64,000 nt of DNA from Cupriavidus taiwanensis (lineage in GTDB: Bacteria > Pseudomonadota > Gammaproteobacteria > Burkholderiales > Burkholderiaceae). Below, in pieces: positions 18,082-26,549 of the stretch. Positions within the stretch are counted from its first letter, which is position 1; each line of letters opens with the position of its first letter. The notes beneath the pieces are model-generated. The model ran no database searches. It was given only the letters and a program-made list of their open reading frames with translations, and was not told the DNA's origin. The translations under genes were made by a program, and so were the position numbers. The stretch is taken from contig NZ_LT984803.1 in NCBI RefSeq assembly GCF_900250115.1, positions 2,011,583 to 2,075,582 on the forward strand, in the 5' to 3' direction.

Positions 18082-19530
18082 TCAATGGGCAGAGGCGGCG
18101 ATGCTGGCCGGAATCGGCGCATCCACGGCGGGCTTGCCGGCAATGGTCTTGGCGATGTTGTAGGCCATCAGCAGCATGCCGGACAGGAAGCACATGCCAC
18201 CCAGCAGGCGAATCAGATAGAACGGGTACTTGGCCTTGACCGCTTCGACGAAGGCGTAGGTCAGGGTGCCGTCCGGCTGCGTGGCGCGCCACATCAGGCC
18301 CTCCATCACACCCGCGATCCACATCGAGGCGATATACAGCACCACGCCGATGGTCGCGATCCAGAAGTGCCATTCGATCAGGCGCACGCTGTACATCTGC
18401 TTCTCGCCGAACAGCCGCGGAATCAGGTAGTACAGCGAACCGATCGAGATCATCGCGACCCAGCCGAGCGCGCCGGAGTGCACGTGGCCGATGGTCCAGT
18501 CGGTGTAGTGCGACAGCGCGTTGACGGTCTTGATCGACATCATCGAGCCTTCGAACGTGGACATGCCGTAGAACGACAGCGCCACCACCAGGAACTTCAG
18601 GATCGGGTCGGTGCGCAGCTTGTGCCAGGCACCCGACAGGGTCATGATGCCGTTGATCATGCCGCCCCAGGAGGGGGCCAGCAGGATCAGCGAGAACACC
18701 ATACCCAGCGACTGCGCCCAGTCGGGCAGCGCGGTGTACTGCAGGTGGTGCGGGCCGGCCCACATGTAGGTGAAGTTCAGTGCCCAGAAGTGGACGATGG
18801 ACAAGCGGTAGGAAAAGATCGGGCGCTCGGCCTGCTTGGGAATGAAGTAGTACATCATCCCCAGGAAGCTGGTGGTCAGGAAGAAGCCGACGGCGTTATG
18901 GCCGTACCACCACTGGATCATCGCGTCCTGCACGCCGGCATAGGCCGAGTAGGACTTCCACAGCGACACCGGCATCTCGATGTTGTTGACGATATGCAGG
19001 ATGGCGATGGTCAGGATGTAGGCGCCGAAGAACCAGTTGGCGACGTAGATATGCCGGGTCTTGCGCTTGACGATGGTGCCGAAGAACACGATGGCGTAGG
19101 CCACCCAGACTGCGGTGATCAGCAGGTCGATCGGCCATTCTAGTTCGGCGTATTCCTTGGAGGTGGTGATGCCCAGCGGCAGCGTGATGGCGGCCGCGAC
19201 GATGACCAGTTGCCAGCCCCAGAACGTGAACGCGGCCAGCGGGCCGCAGAACAGGCGCGCCTGGCAGGTGCGCTGGACCACGTAGTAGGAGGTGGCAAAC
19301 AGCGCGCTGCCGCCGAAGGCGAAGATCACCGCGTTGGTATGCAGCGGACGCAGCCGGCCGAACGACAGCCACGGCGTATTGAAGTTGAGTTCGGGCCAGA
19401 TCAGCTGTGCTGCCAGCAGCACGCCGACGGCCATGCCGACGATCCCCCAGACTACCGTCATGACAGCGAACTGTCTTACGACGCCGTAATTGAAGGTGTC
19501 GACGCGTGAAGACGCGGCAGTGACATCCAT
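18082..19530 (-). CDS. ccoN: cbb3-type cytochrome c oxidase catalytic subunit CcoN
   Basis: CcoN is the heme-copper subunit that reduces oxygen at low concentrations and pumps protons. The 482-residue protein has about twelve membrane segments. Histidine-rich ligand regions are visible: [38 protein letters not shown] and [19 protein letters not shown]. The Tyr of the cbb3 active site is probably in [17 protein letters not shown]. An FNR box and a -10 element lie upstream, so it begins the low-oxygen-induced ccoNOQPG unit. Confidence 0.99.
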   Translation of the reverse strand: MDVTAASSRVDTFNYGVVRQFAVMTVVWGIVGMAVGVLLAAQLIWPELNFNTPWLSFGRLRPLHTNAVIFAFGGSALFATSYYVVQRTCQARLFCGPLAAFTFWGWQLVIVAAAITLPLGITTSKEYAELEWPIDLLITAVWVAYAIVFFGTIVKRKTRHIYVANWFFGAYILTIAILHIVNNIEMPVSLWKSYSAYAGVQDAMIQWWYGHNAVGFFLTTSFLGMMYYFIPKQAERPIFSYRLSIVHFWALNFTYMWAGPHHLQYTALPDWAQSLGMVFSLILLAPSWGGMINGIMTLSGAWHKLRTDPILKFLVVALSFYGMSTFEGSMMSIKTVNALSHYTDWTIGHVHSGALGWVAMISIGSLYYLIPRLFGEKQMYSVRLIEWHFWIATIGVVLYIASMWIAGVMEGLMWRATQPDGTLTYAFVEAVKAKYPFYLIRLLGGMCFLSGMLLMAYNIAKTIAGKPAVDAPIPASIAASAH

Positions 19531-19577
19531 TCAGACCCCCAAAGCTTAGTGAAAATAAAAAACCTACTGACAGTGTG

Positions 19578-19619
19578 ACTTTAGAAAAACCATGCCACGG
19601 GTGCGTTGATCTTTATCAA
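19578..19619 (-). promoter_or_regulatory. FNR-dependent promoter of ccoNOQP
   Basis: A perfect FNR box TTGAT-CTTT-ATCAA (19606-19619) lies 76 bases upstream of the ccoN start. A -10-like TAAAGT occurs at 19578-19583 on the minus strand, placing the box centre about 41 bases before the predicted transcript start. This is the spacing of a class II FNR-activated promoter. Confidence 0.85.
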
Positions 19620-19682
19620 GCCGCTCCGGGCACGTCTTGAACCTGCTTGCGCGGCCCCGGTCCGAGGCACGCGCTAACAGGC

Positions 19683-19829
19683 TCACGGCTTGTCGTTGTC
19701 GAGCAGGATCGATTCGGCAGGCCGGTCCAGGTCGTCGTACTGCCCGGCATGAAGCGCCCACCACAGCGCGCCCGCGATGACCACCACGAGCACCAGGCTC
19801 ATCGGCACCAGCAGGTAAAGCGTTTCCAT
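19683..19829 (-). CDS. ccoS: cbb3 oxidase maturation protein CcoS
   Basis: The 48-residue product METLYLLVPMSLVLVVVIAG... has one N-terminal membrane helix, then WWALHAGQYDDLDRPAESIL. The pattern helix + GQYDDLD + P is the CcoS/FixS signature. CcoS is needed for cofactor insertion into the cbb3 oxidase. The gene starts two bases after the ccoI stop and so is cotranscribed with it. Confidence 0.93.
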   Translation of the reverse strand: METLYLLVPMSLVLVVVIAGALWWALHAGQYDDLDRPAESILLDNDKP

Positions 19830-19831
19830 CG

Positions 19832-22396
19832 TCAGGCTCCGTGTTGCCGCGGCTTGCCGGCGCGCAGCAGGCGCCAGGCATTGGCGACCACCAGCAGCGA
19901 TGACAGCGACATGCCGATGCCGGCCATCCAGGCCGTCACCAGGCCCGTCGCCGCCAGCGGAATGGCGACCACGTTGTAGAAAAAGGCCCAGCCCAGGTTC
20001 TGCCGTACCACCCGGCGCGTCTGGCGCGACACGGCCAGCGCCGTCGCGATCTCCGCCACGCCGCCGTGCGTCAGCACCGCGTCGGCGCCGGCCTGGGCCA
20101 GCGGCGCGCCACTGCCGATCGCAATCGATACCTGTGCCTGTGCCAGCACCGGCGCGTCATTGATGCCGTCGCCGACCGCCAGCACCACGGCCCCGCCCTG
20201 CTGCAACCGCGCCACGTAGTCGCGCTTGCCTTCGGGCGTCACTGCGCCGGCCATGCGGTCGATGCCGAAGTGCGCGGCCCACCAGTGCACCGCGGCCTGG
20301 TTGTCGCCGGATACCAGATGGCAGCGCACGCCGAGTTCGCGCAGGCGTGCCAGCAGCATGGGCGTTTGCTGGCGCTCGACGTCGGCCAGCACGAAGCACG
20401 CCAGCGGTCCGGTCTCCGCGCCGAGCCAGACCAGCGTGGCACCGGGATGCATCAGTTTGTCCGGACTGGCCGGATCGGGTTGGCCATCACCGCTTAGCGC
20501 CCATACAAAATCGGCACGGCCGAGGCGCAGGCGGCGGCCTGCGACCACGGCCTCGAGGCCACGGCCGGGCACGTTGCGCATGTCGCTGACGTGCAGCGGC
20601 TGGCCTGCTTGATCCGGCGCCGCCGCCACCAGCGCGCGCGCAATCGGGTGCTCGCCGCCACGTTCCATCGCCGCGGCCAGCGCCAGGCAGCGGGCGTCAT
20701 CGGCTTCGCCCAGCGGCTCGACCGCCGCCACGGCGAAGCGGCCCTCGGTCAGGGTGCCGGTCTTGTCGAGCACCACGTCGGTGACGCGGGCGAGCGTTTC
20801 CAGCGCATGGCCGCGCGCCAGCAGCACGCCGCGCCGCGACAGCGCCGCGCCGGCCGCGGCCAGTGCCGCCGGCGTAGCCAGCGACAAGGCGCACGGGCAG
20901 CTGACCACCAGCACCGCGATCGTCACCAGCAAGGCCCGCGACGGATCGATCCAGAGGCCCCAGACCATGCCGGTCAATGCCGCCAGTGCCAGCAGCGTCG
21001 CCACGAACCAGCCCGCAACGCGATCGGCCAGCGTCGCCAGGCGCGGCTTCTCCGCCAGCGCGCGGTCCAGCACCGCGACGATCTCGGCCAGCCGGGTGCC
21101 GGCGCCGACGCGGGTCACGCGCAGCTCCAGCGGGCTGGCGGTATTGAAGCTGCCGGCCAGCACGGTGTCGCCGGCGCAGCGGCGCACCGGGCGGCTTTCG
21201 CCGGTCAGCATGGATTCATCAAGGTCGCTGGTGCCCGAAGTCACGGCGCCGTCAGCCGGGACGATCTCGCCTGCCTTGACGCGGATAAGATCCCCCGCGC
21301 GCAGGCGCGCGACCGGGATGCGCTCGCCCGCCGCGCCGGCCGCGGCCAGCCGCTCGCATGTGGCGGGCAACTGGCGCGCCAGCATCTCGGCACCGCTGCG
21401 CGAGGCCTGGCGCACGCGCAGCTCCAGGTAGCGGGCCAGCAGCAGGAAGGCGACGAACATCGTCACCGAATCGAAATAGACCTCGCCCACGCCTCGCACC
21501 GTCGCCAGCGCACTGGCGGCAAAGCCGGCGGCGACGCCGATCGCCACCGGCACGTCCATGCCCATATGGCGCTGGCGCAGGCTGCGCCAGGCACCGGCGA
21601 AAATTGGCGAGGCGGCGTAGCCCACCACCGGCAAGGTCAGCGCGAAGCTGGCCCAGCGCATCAACTGCAGCTGGCCGGGATCGATGCTGGCCTCGTGGGT
21701 GTAGATCGGCCACGCGTACATCATCACCTGCATCATGCCGAGCATGGCCACCGCCATGCGCATCAGCAGGCCGCGGCGCGCGCGGCGGTCCTGCTGGTCG
21801 GTGCGCGAGACTTCGAAGGGCCAGGCCATGTAGCCGATGCCGGCCAGCGCGGCCAGCAGCCCGGAGACCGTCTGGGCGCCGTCGCGCCAGCGCACCACCA
21901 CGCGCCGTGTGGCGACGTTGGCTACCGCCGATTCCACGCCCGGCTGGCGGGACAGATGCTGTTCGATCAGCCAGGCGCAGGCGGCGCAGCGGATGTTCTC
22001 GGGCGCCAGCGTGATCTCGGCGCGCCCGCCATCGAGCGGGCGGACAAACTGCGCGCGCAGTTCCGGGGCATCGTAGGCGGCCCAGATCGGCTCGGCTTCG
22101 CGTCGGGCGTCGTCGTCGATGGGCCGGGCGAAGCGGGCTTCGTCGCCGTACAGGTGGGCAAAGCCGGCGGCATGGAGGGTCTGCGCCAGGGCCTGGCAAC
22201 CGCCGCAGCAGAAAACGCGGCGGCTGCCGTCGAGGTCGGCGGCAAGCGGCTCGGCCTCGGTCACCGGCAAACCGCAATGGAAGCAGGCAAGCGCCGCGGC
22301 GGCGCGCGCGGCGGTGTCGGCGCCATCGCGCCGGACGGGCGGCGCGAGTGGCGCCAGCATGCTGGCGGAAGGACTGGTGGCTGGGGGCGGCGACAT
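19832..22396 (-). CDS. ccoI: Copper-translocating P-type ATPase CcoI/FixI
   Basis: The 854-residue P1B-type ATPase exports copper for cbb3 oxidase assembly. The N-terminus has a CFHCGLPV zinc-ribbon-like motif, FCCGGCQALAQTLHAAGF, and a heavy-metal domain with the CAAC motif. Eight membrane segments include the CPC site (VVSCPCALSLATPAAL). The phosphorylation motif DKTGTLTEG and the hinge GDGINDAPVLAQAQ are intact. It starts 52 bases downstream of a perfect FNR box and is followed by ccoS. This promoter is separate from that of ccoN. Confidence 0.97.
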   Translation of the reverse strand: MSPPPATSPSASMLAPLAPPVRRDGADTAARAAAALACFHCGLPVTEAEPLAADLDGSRRVFCCGGCQALAQTLHAAGFAHLYGDEARFARPIDDDARREAEPIWAAYDAPELRAQFVRPLDGGRAEITLAPENIRCAACAWLIEQHLSRQPGVESAVANVATRRVVVRWRDGAQTVSGLLAALAGIGYMAWPFEVSRTDQQDRRARRGLLMRMAVAMLGMMQVMMYAWPIYTHEASIDPGQLQLMRWASFALTLPVVGYAASPIFAGAWRSLRQRHMGMDVPVAIGVAAGFAASALATVRGVGEVYFDSVTMFVAFLLLARYLELRVRQASRSGAEMLARQLPATCERLAAAGAAGERIPVARLRAGDLIRVKAGEIVPADGAVTSGTSDLDESMLTGESRPVRRCAGDTVLAGSFNTASPLELRVTRVGAGTRLAEIVAVLDRALAEKPRLATLADRVAGWFVATLLALAALTGMVWGLWIDPSRALLVTIAVLVVSCPCALSLATPAALAAAGAALSRRGVLLARGHALETLARVTDVVLDKTGTLTEGRFAVAAVEPLGEADDARCLALAAAMERGGEHPIARALVAAAPDQAGQPLHVSDMRNVPGRGLEAVVAGRRLRLGRADFVWALSGDGQPDPASPDKLMHPGATLVWLGAETGPLACFVLADVERQQTPMLLARLRELGVRCHLVSGDNQAAVHWWAAHFGIDRMAGAVTPEGKRDYVARLQQGGAVVLAVGDGINDAPVLAQAQVSIAIGSGAPLAQAGADAVLTHGGVAEIATALAVSRQTRRVVRQNLGWAFFYNVVAIPLAATGLVTAWMAGIGMSLSSLLVVANAWRLLRAGKPRQHGA

Positions 22397-22421
22397 GGGA
22401 AGCTTTTTTTACCCAGTCGAG

Positions 22422-22461
22422 GATATAGTCCGCGCCCCGATTCCAACTTGATATAGATCAA
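22422..22461 (-). promoter_or_regulatory. FNR-dependent promoter of ccoI-ccoS
   Basis: A perfect FNR box TTGAT-ATAG-ATCAA (22448-22461) is followed on the minus strand by TATATC at 22422-22427, a good -10 element. The predicted start near 22415 puts the box centre at about -40, again class II spacing. Confidence 0.85.
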
Positions 22462-22464
22462 CGC

Positions 22465-22489
22465 GGCCCGGCTATTGTTGCGCCGGGCC
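22465..22489 (-). terminator. Hairpin downstream of zapE
   Basis: GGCCCGGC and GCCGGGCC are separated by nine bases (minus-strand loop GCAACAATA). There is no U-run after it. It lies between the zapE stop and the FNR box of ccoI and may reduce read-through. Confidence 0.4.
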
Positions 22490-22500
22490 TGAAACACCAC

Positions 22501-23598
22501 TCAGGTAAGCGTCGTATCCATGGTGCGGCGCTCTGATTCCAGGTACTCGCGCGACTGCATTTCGATGATGCGGGACACGGTGCGATGGAATTCGTTGGCC
22601 ATCTGGCCTTCGGTATAGAGTTCATCGGCGGGCACTTCCGCCGACATCAGCAGCTTGACCTTGTGGTCGTAGAAGACGTCGATCAGCCAGGTAAAGCGGC
22701 GTGCCTCGGACGACATGCGCGGAGTCATGCGCGGCACGTCGGACAGGATCACCGTATGGAATTGCGAGGCCAGTTCCAGGTAGTCGTTCTGCGAGCGCGG
22801 GCCGCCGCACAGCGTGGCAAAGTCGAACCACACCACGCCGTTGGCCTTGCGCAGCGCGCGCAGCTCGCGGTGCTCGATGTGCAGCAGCGGCGACTCGTCG
22901 GCGACGCCGGCAATCGAAGTGAAGGCATCGCGCAGCGCCGAATTCGCCTTGGCGTCCAGCGGGGTGTGGTAGGCCTGCACCTGTTCCAGTGCGCGCTTGC
23001 GGTAGTCGATGCCGGCATCGACATTGAGCACGTCCAGCTTCTGCTGCAGCAGCGCGATCGCGGGCAGCACGCGGTCGCGGTGCAGGCCGTCCGGATAGAG
23101 CAGGTCCGGGCGGTAGTTGGAGGTCATCACGAACTGCACGCCGTTGTCGAACAGCTGCTGCAGCAGGCGATGCAGGATCATCGCGTCGGCGACGTCGCTG
23201 ACGTGGAATTCATCGAAGCAGATCAGGCGGAAACGGCGCGCGATGCGCCTGGCCAGTTCATCGAGAGGATCCGGACGGCCGCGCAGTTCTTCCAGCTGGC
23301 GATGCACCTCGCGCATGAATTCATGGAAATGCAGCCGCGTCTTGCGCACCACCGGCACGCAGGTGTAGAAGCTGTCCATCAGGAACGACTTGCCGCGCCC
23401 CACCCCGCCCCACATATAGACGCCCTGTGGCACATCGGGGCGCACCAGCAGCTTTTTCAGCGCGTTGTTGCGGCGCCCCTTGTAGGCGACCCATTCGTCG
23501 TAGCACTGCTGCAGCCGGGCCACGGCGCGCAGCTGGGCCTCGTCGGACTGGTAGCCGCGCTCCTTCAGTTCCTTCTCGTAGTACTCGGTGACGTTCAT
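22501..23598 (-). CDS. zapE: Cell division protein ZapE (AFG1-like ATPase)
   Basis: ZapE is an AFG1/LACE1-type ATPase that associates with the FtsZ ring. The 365-residue protein has a Walker A motif GGVGRGKSF near residues 64-72 and a Walker B motif in FRLICFDEFHVSDVADAMIL. Sensor regions follow (VMTSNYRPDLLYPDG). The start MNVTEYYEKELKERGYQSDE matches the family, as does the length. It lies just downstream of the odh cluster, a common betaproteobacterial arrangement; no functional link is evident. Confidence 0.95.
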   Translation of the reverse strand: MNVTEYYEKELKERGYQSDEAQLRAVARLQQCYDEWVAYKGRRNNALKKLLVRPDVPQGVYMWGGVGRGKSFLMDSFYTCVPVVRKTRLHFHEFMREVHRQLEELRGRPDPLDELARRIARRFRLICFDEFHVSDVADAMILHRLLQQLFDNGVQFVMTSNYRPDLLYPDGLHRDRVLPAIALLQQKLDVLNVDAGIDYRKRALEQVQAYHTPLDAKANSALRDAFTSIAGVADESPLLHIEHRELRALRKANGVVWFDFATLCGGPRSQNDYLELASQFHTVILSDVPRMTPRMSSEARRFTWLIDVFYDHKVKLLMSAEVPADELYTEGQMANEFHRTVSRIIEMQSREYLESERRTMDTTLT

Positions 23599-23687
23599 GC
23601 TCGGGGCTCACGCGGCACACGCCGCAAGTGAAAACGGCGCGCCGCAGAGCGGGCGCGCCGGTACTCAGGCAACGACGGACACGCGCC

Positions 23688-25112
23688 TTACATATTGAGT
23701 TGGCGCTTGTCGACGGCCAGCGCGGCTTCGCGCATGACTTCCGACATCGACGGATGCGGATGGCAGACGCGGCCGATATCTTCGCTGGCGGCCTTGAATT
23801 CCATCGCCACCACGGCTTCCGCGATCAGGTCCGAGGCGTTGGCGGCAACGATGTGCACGCCGAGGATCTCGTCGGTCCTGGCATCCGCCAGCATCTTGAC
23901 GAAGCCGTCGGCGTGGCCCATGCCCAGCGCACGGCCGTTGGCCATGAACGGGAACTGGCCGGCCTTGTACTCGCGGCCTTCGGCCTTGAGCTGCGCTTCG
24001 GTCTTGCCGACCCATGCGATTTCCGGGAAGGTGTAGATCACCCACGGAACGCAGTTGTAGTCGATATGCGGCTTCTGGCCGGCGATACGCTCGGCCACGG
24101 CCACGCCCTCGTCCTCGGCCTTGTGCGCCAGCATCGGACCGCGCACCACGTCGCCGATCGCCCACAGGCCCGGCACCTTGGTGGCGCAATGGTCGTCCAC
24201 CTCGATAAAGCCGCGCTGGTCGACTGCCAGGCCGACTGCGTCGAGGCCCAGGTTGTCGGTGTTCGGCACGCGGCCGACCGACACGATCAGGCGGTCGACT
24301 TCCAGGGTCTGGGCCGCGCCGTCCTTATCGGTGTACTTGACGGTCACGCCCTTCTTGCCGGTCGTGACTTCGTCCACCTTCACGCCGAGGCTGAACTTCA
24401 GGCCCTGCTTGGTCAGCTGCTTCTGCGCTTCCTTGGCCACGCCTTCGTCGGCGGCGCCCAGGAAGGCGGGCAGCGCTTCCAGTACGCTCACCTCGGCGCC
24501 GAGGCGGCGCCACACCGAACCCAGCTCGAGGCCGATCACGCCGGCGCCGATCACGCCCAGCTTCTTCGGCACCGACGGGAACTTGAGCGCGCCTTCGTTA
24601 TCGCTGACGAGGTCGTTGTCGACGGTGATGCCCGGCAGGTGGCGGGCCTTCGAGCCGGTGGCGATGATGACCTGCTTGGCGGTCACGACTTCGCCGGCGA
24701 TCTCGACCTGGAAACCTTCGGCGCTCTTGCCGACGAACTTGCCGTAGCCCTTGAGCAGCGTCACCTTGTTCTTGCGGAACAGGAACTCGATGCCCTTGGT
24801 CATCTTGCCGACGATATCGTCCTTGCGCTTGAGCATCTTGGCCACGTCGACCTTGACGTCGCCGACGGTGATGCCGTGGTCGCCCAGGTGGTGCTGGACG
24901 TTCTCGAACTCTTCCGAGGAAGCCAGCAGCGCCTTGGAGGGGATGCAGCCCACGTTCAGGCAGGTGCCGCCCAGGCGGGCTTCGCCCTTGGGATCGTCAT
25001 ACGGGTTGCCTTCGCAGCAGGCCACGTTCAGGCCCAGCTGGCCGGCACGGATGGCGGCGATATAGCCGCCGGGCCCGGCGCCGATCACCAGCACGTCGAA
25101 TTGTTTGCTCAT
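23688..25112 (-). CDS. odhL: Dihydrolipoyl dehydrogenase (E3) of the 2-oxoglutarate dehydrogenase complex
   Basis: E3 reoxidises dihydrolipoamide with NAD+. The 474-residue flavoprotein has the FAD-binding motif [19 protein letters not shown], the redox-active disulfide C51-LNVG-C56 in [13 protein letters not shown], and an NAD-binding domain ([20 protein letters not shown]). The C-terminal catalytic His is in [15 protein letters not shown]. It lies downstream of odhA and odhB in the same orientation, so it belongs to this complex. In other nomenclature it is lpdA or lpd. A GC-rich intercistronic region separates it from odhB. Confidence 0.96.
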   Translation of the reverse strand: MSKQFDVLVIGAGPGGYIAAIRAGQLGLNVACCEGNPYDDPKGEARLGGTCLNVGCIPSKALLASSEEFENVQHHLGDHGITVGDVKVDVAKMLKRKDDIVGKMTKGIEFLFRKNKVTLLKGYGKFVGKSAEGFQVEIAGEVVTAKQVIIATGSKARHLPGITVDNDLVSDNEGALKFPSVPKKLGVIGAGVIGLELGSVWRRLGAEVSVLEALPAFLGAADEGVAKEAQKQLTKQGLKFSLGVKVDEVTTGKKGVTVKYTDKDGAAQTLEVDRLIVSVGRVPNTDNLGLDAVGLAVDQRGFIEVDDHCATKVPGLWAIGDVVRGPMLAHKAEDEGVAVAERIAGQKPHIDYNCVPWVIYTFPEIAWVGKTEAQLKAEGREYKAGQFPFMANGRALGMGHADGFVKMLADARTDEILGVHIVAANASDLIAEAVVAMEFKAASEDIGRVCHPHPSMSEVMREAALAVDKRQLNM

Positions 25113-25128
25113 GGAAATTCCTTGTTGG

Positions 25129-25195
25129 GCGCCGGCGGCAACTTGTGCCGGCGCACCGTGATCACGGCAGCGCGCTCCCCGCGCACGCCTGCGCG
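25129..25195 (-). repeat. Two GC-rich inverted repeats between odhB and odhL
   Basis: GCGCCGGC pairs with GCCGGCGC about 10 bases later. A second repeat, CCGCGCACGC with GCGTGCGCGG, follows near 25180-25205. Neither has a U-tract, so they look like mRNA-processing or stability hairpins rather than terminators. Confidence 0.4.
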
Positions 25196-25214
25196 TGCGC
25201 GGAGGGACCGGCTG

Positions 25215-26462
25215 TTACAGGTCCAGCAGCAGGCGCGCCGGATCTTCCAGTGCGTCCTTCATGGCGACCAGGCCCAGCACGGCTTCGCGGCCGTCGATGA
25301 TGCGGTGGTCGTAGGACATCGCCAGGTAGTTCATCGGGCGGATCACGATCTGGCCGTCTTCCACCACCGGGCGGTCCTTGGTGGCGTGCACGCCCAGGAT
25401 GGCCGACTGCGGCGGGTTGATGATCGGGGTCGACAGCATCGAGCCGAACACGCCGCCGTTGGAGATCGAGAAGGTGCCGCCGCTCAGCTCGTCCAGGGAC
25501 AGCTTGCCGTCACGGGCCTTGACGCCGAACTCGGCGATCTTCTTCTCGATGTCGGCCAGGCTCATCTGGTCGGCGTTGCGCAGGATCGGCACCACCAGGC
25601 CGCGCGGCGAACCCACCGCGATGCCGATATCGAAGTAGCCGTGGTAGACGATGTCGTTGCCGTCGATCGAGGCGTTGATCAGCGGGAACTTCTTCAGCGC
25701 GTGCACCGCGGCCTTGACGAAGAACGACATGAAGCCCAGCTTCACGCCGTGTTCCTTCTCGAAGCGGTCCTTGTACTTGTTGCGCAGGTCCATCACCGGC
25801 TTCATGTTCACTTCATTGAAGGTGGTGAGGATGGCGTTGGTGGCTTGCGACTGCAGCAGGCGCTCGGCGATGCGGGCACGCAGGCGGCTCATCGGCACGC
25901 GCTCTTCCGGACGGTCGCCCAGAGCGGCGAAGTCGACCGGAGCCGAAACCTGCTGCAGCGCCGGCTTGGCCGCGGCCGGAGCCGGGGCGGCCTTGGCGGC
26001 CGGAGCGGCGGCGGCGGCAATCGCGTCGCCCTTGGTGATGCGGCCGTCCTTGCCGGTGCCGGCAACCTGACCAGCCGACAGGCCGGCTTCGGCCATCAGC
26101 TTGGCGGCCGACGGCATCGCCACGGCGCCGGCGGCAGCCGGAGCGGCAGCAGCGGCCGGGGCCGGAGCGGCAGCAGCCGGAGCCGGTGCAGCGGCAGCGG
26201 GGGCAGCGGCGCCAGCAGTGGCTTCGGTGTCGATCTTGGCGATGATTTCATCGGCCACGACGGTGTCGCCGTCGTTCTTCACGATCTGCGACAGCACACC
26301 GGCCGACGGAGCCGGCACTTCCAGCACGACCTTGTCGGTTTCGATTTCGATCAGGATCTCGTCCTGGGCGACGGCTTCGCCCGGCTTCTTCTTCCAGTTG
26401 AGCATGGTCGCTTCGGCGACCGATTCGGAGAGCTGCGGGACCTTGACGTCAACGATTGCCAT
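25215..26462 (-). CDS. odhB: Dihydrolipoyllysine succinyltransferase (E2)
   Basis: E2 transfers the succinyl group from lipoamide to CoA. The 415-residue protein has one lipoyl domain with the lipoylated Lys at residue 44 ([11 protein letters not shown]). A long Ala/Pro linker covers about residues 78-120. A peripheral subunit-binding domain ([20 protein letters not shown]) and the catalytic domain follow. The active-site motif [13 protein letters not shown] is present near the C-terminus. It sits 87 bases downstream of odhA. Confidence 0.98.
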   Translation of the reverse strand: MAIVDVKVPQLSESVAEATMLNWKKKPGEAVAQDEILIEIETDKVVLEVPAPSAGVLSQIVKNDGDTVVADEIIAKIDTEATAGAAAPAAAAPAPAAAAPAPAAAAAPAAAGAVAMPSAAKLMAEAGLSAGQVAGTGKDGRITKGDAIAAAAAPAAKAAPAPAAAKPALQQVSAPVDFAALGDRPEERVPMSRLRARIAERLLQSQATNAILTTFNEVNMKPVMDLRNKYKDRFEKEHGVKLGFMSFFVKAAVHALKKFPLINASIDGNDIVYHGYFDIGIAVGSPRGLVVPILRNADQMSLADIEKKIAEFGVKARDGKLSLDELSGGTFSISNGGVFGSMLSTPIINPPQSAILGVHATKDRPVVEDGQIVIRPMNYLAMSYDHRIIDGREAVLGLVAMKDALEDPARLLLDL

Positions 26463-26549
26463 GGTGGTGAATTCCTCGTGTTATGCGTGTTGTCTTGATG
26501 CTGGCGATGCCACGGGGCGCCTGCGCGCGCCGCCGTGGCTGCCGACTGA

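Noticed and set aside
18080..18088. TTGATCAA sequence near the ccoN stop
   Set aside because: It lacks the 4-base spacer of an FNR site and lies at the gene end.
23628..26498. 956-codon open frame on the plus strand opposite odhB and odhL
   Set aside because: It spans two certain genes on the other strand and is His/Ala/Gly-rich without motifs.
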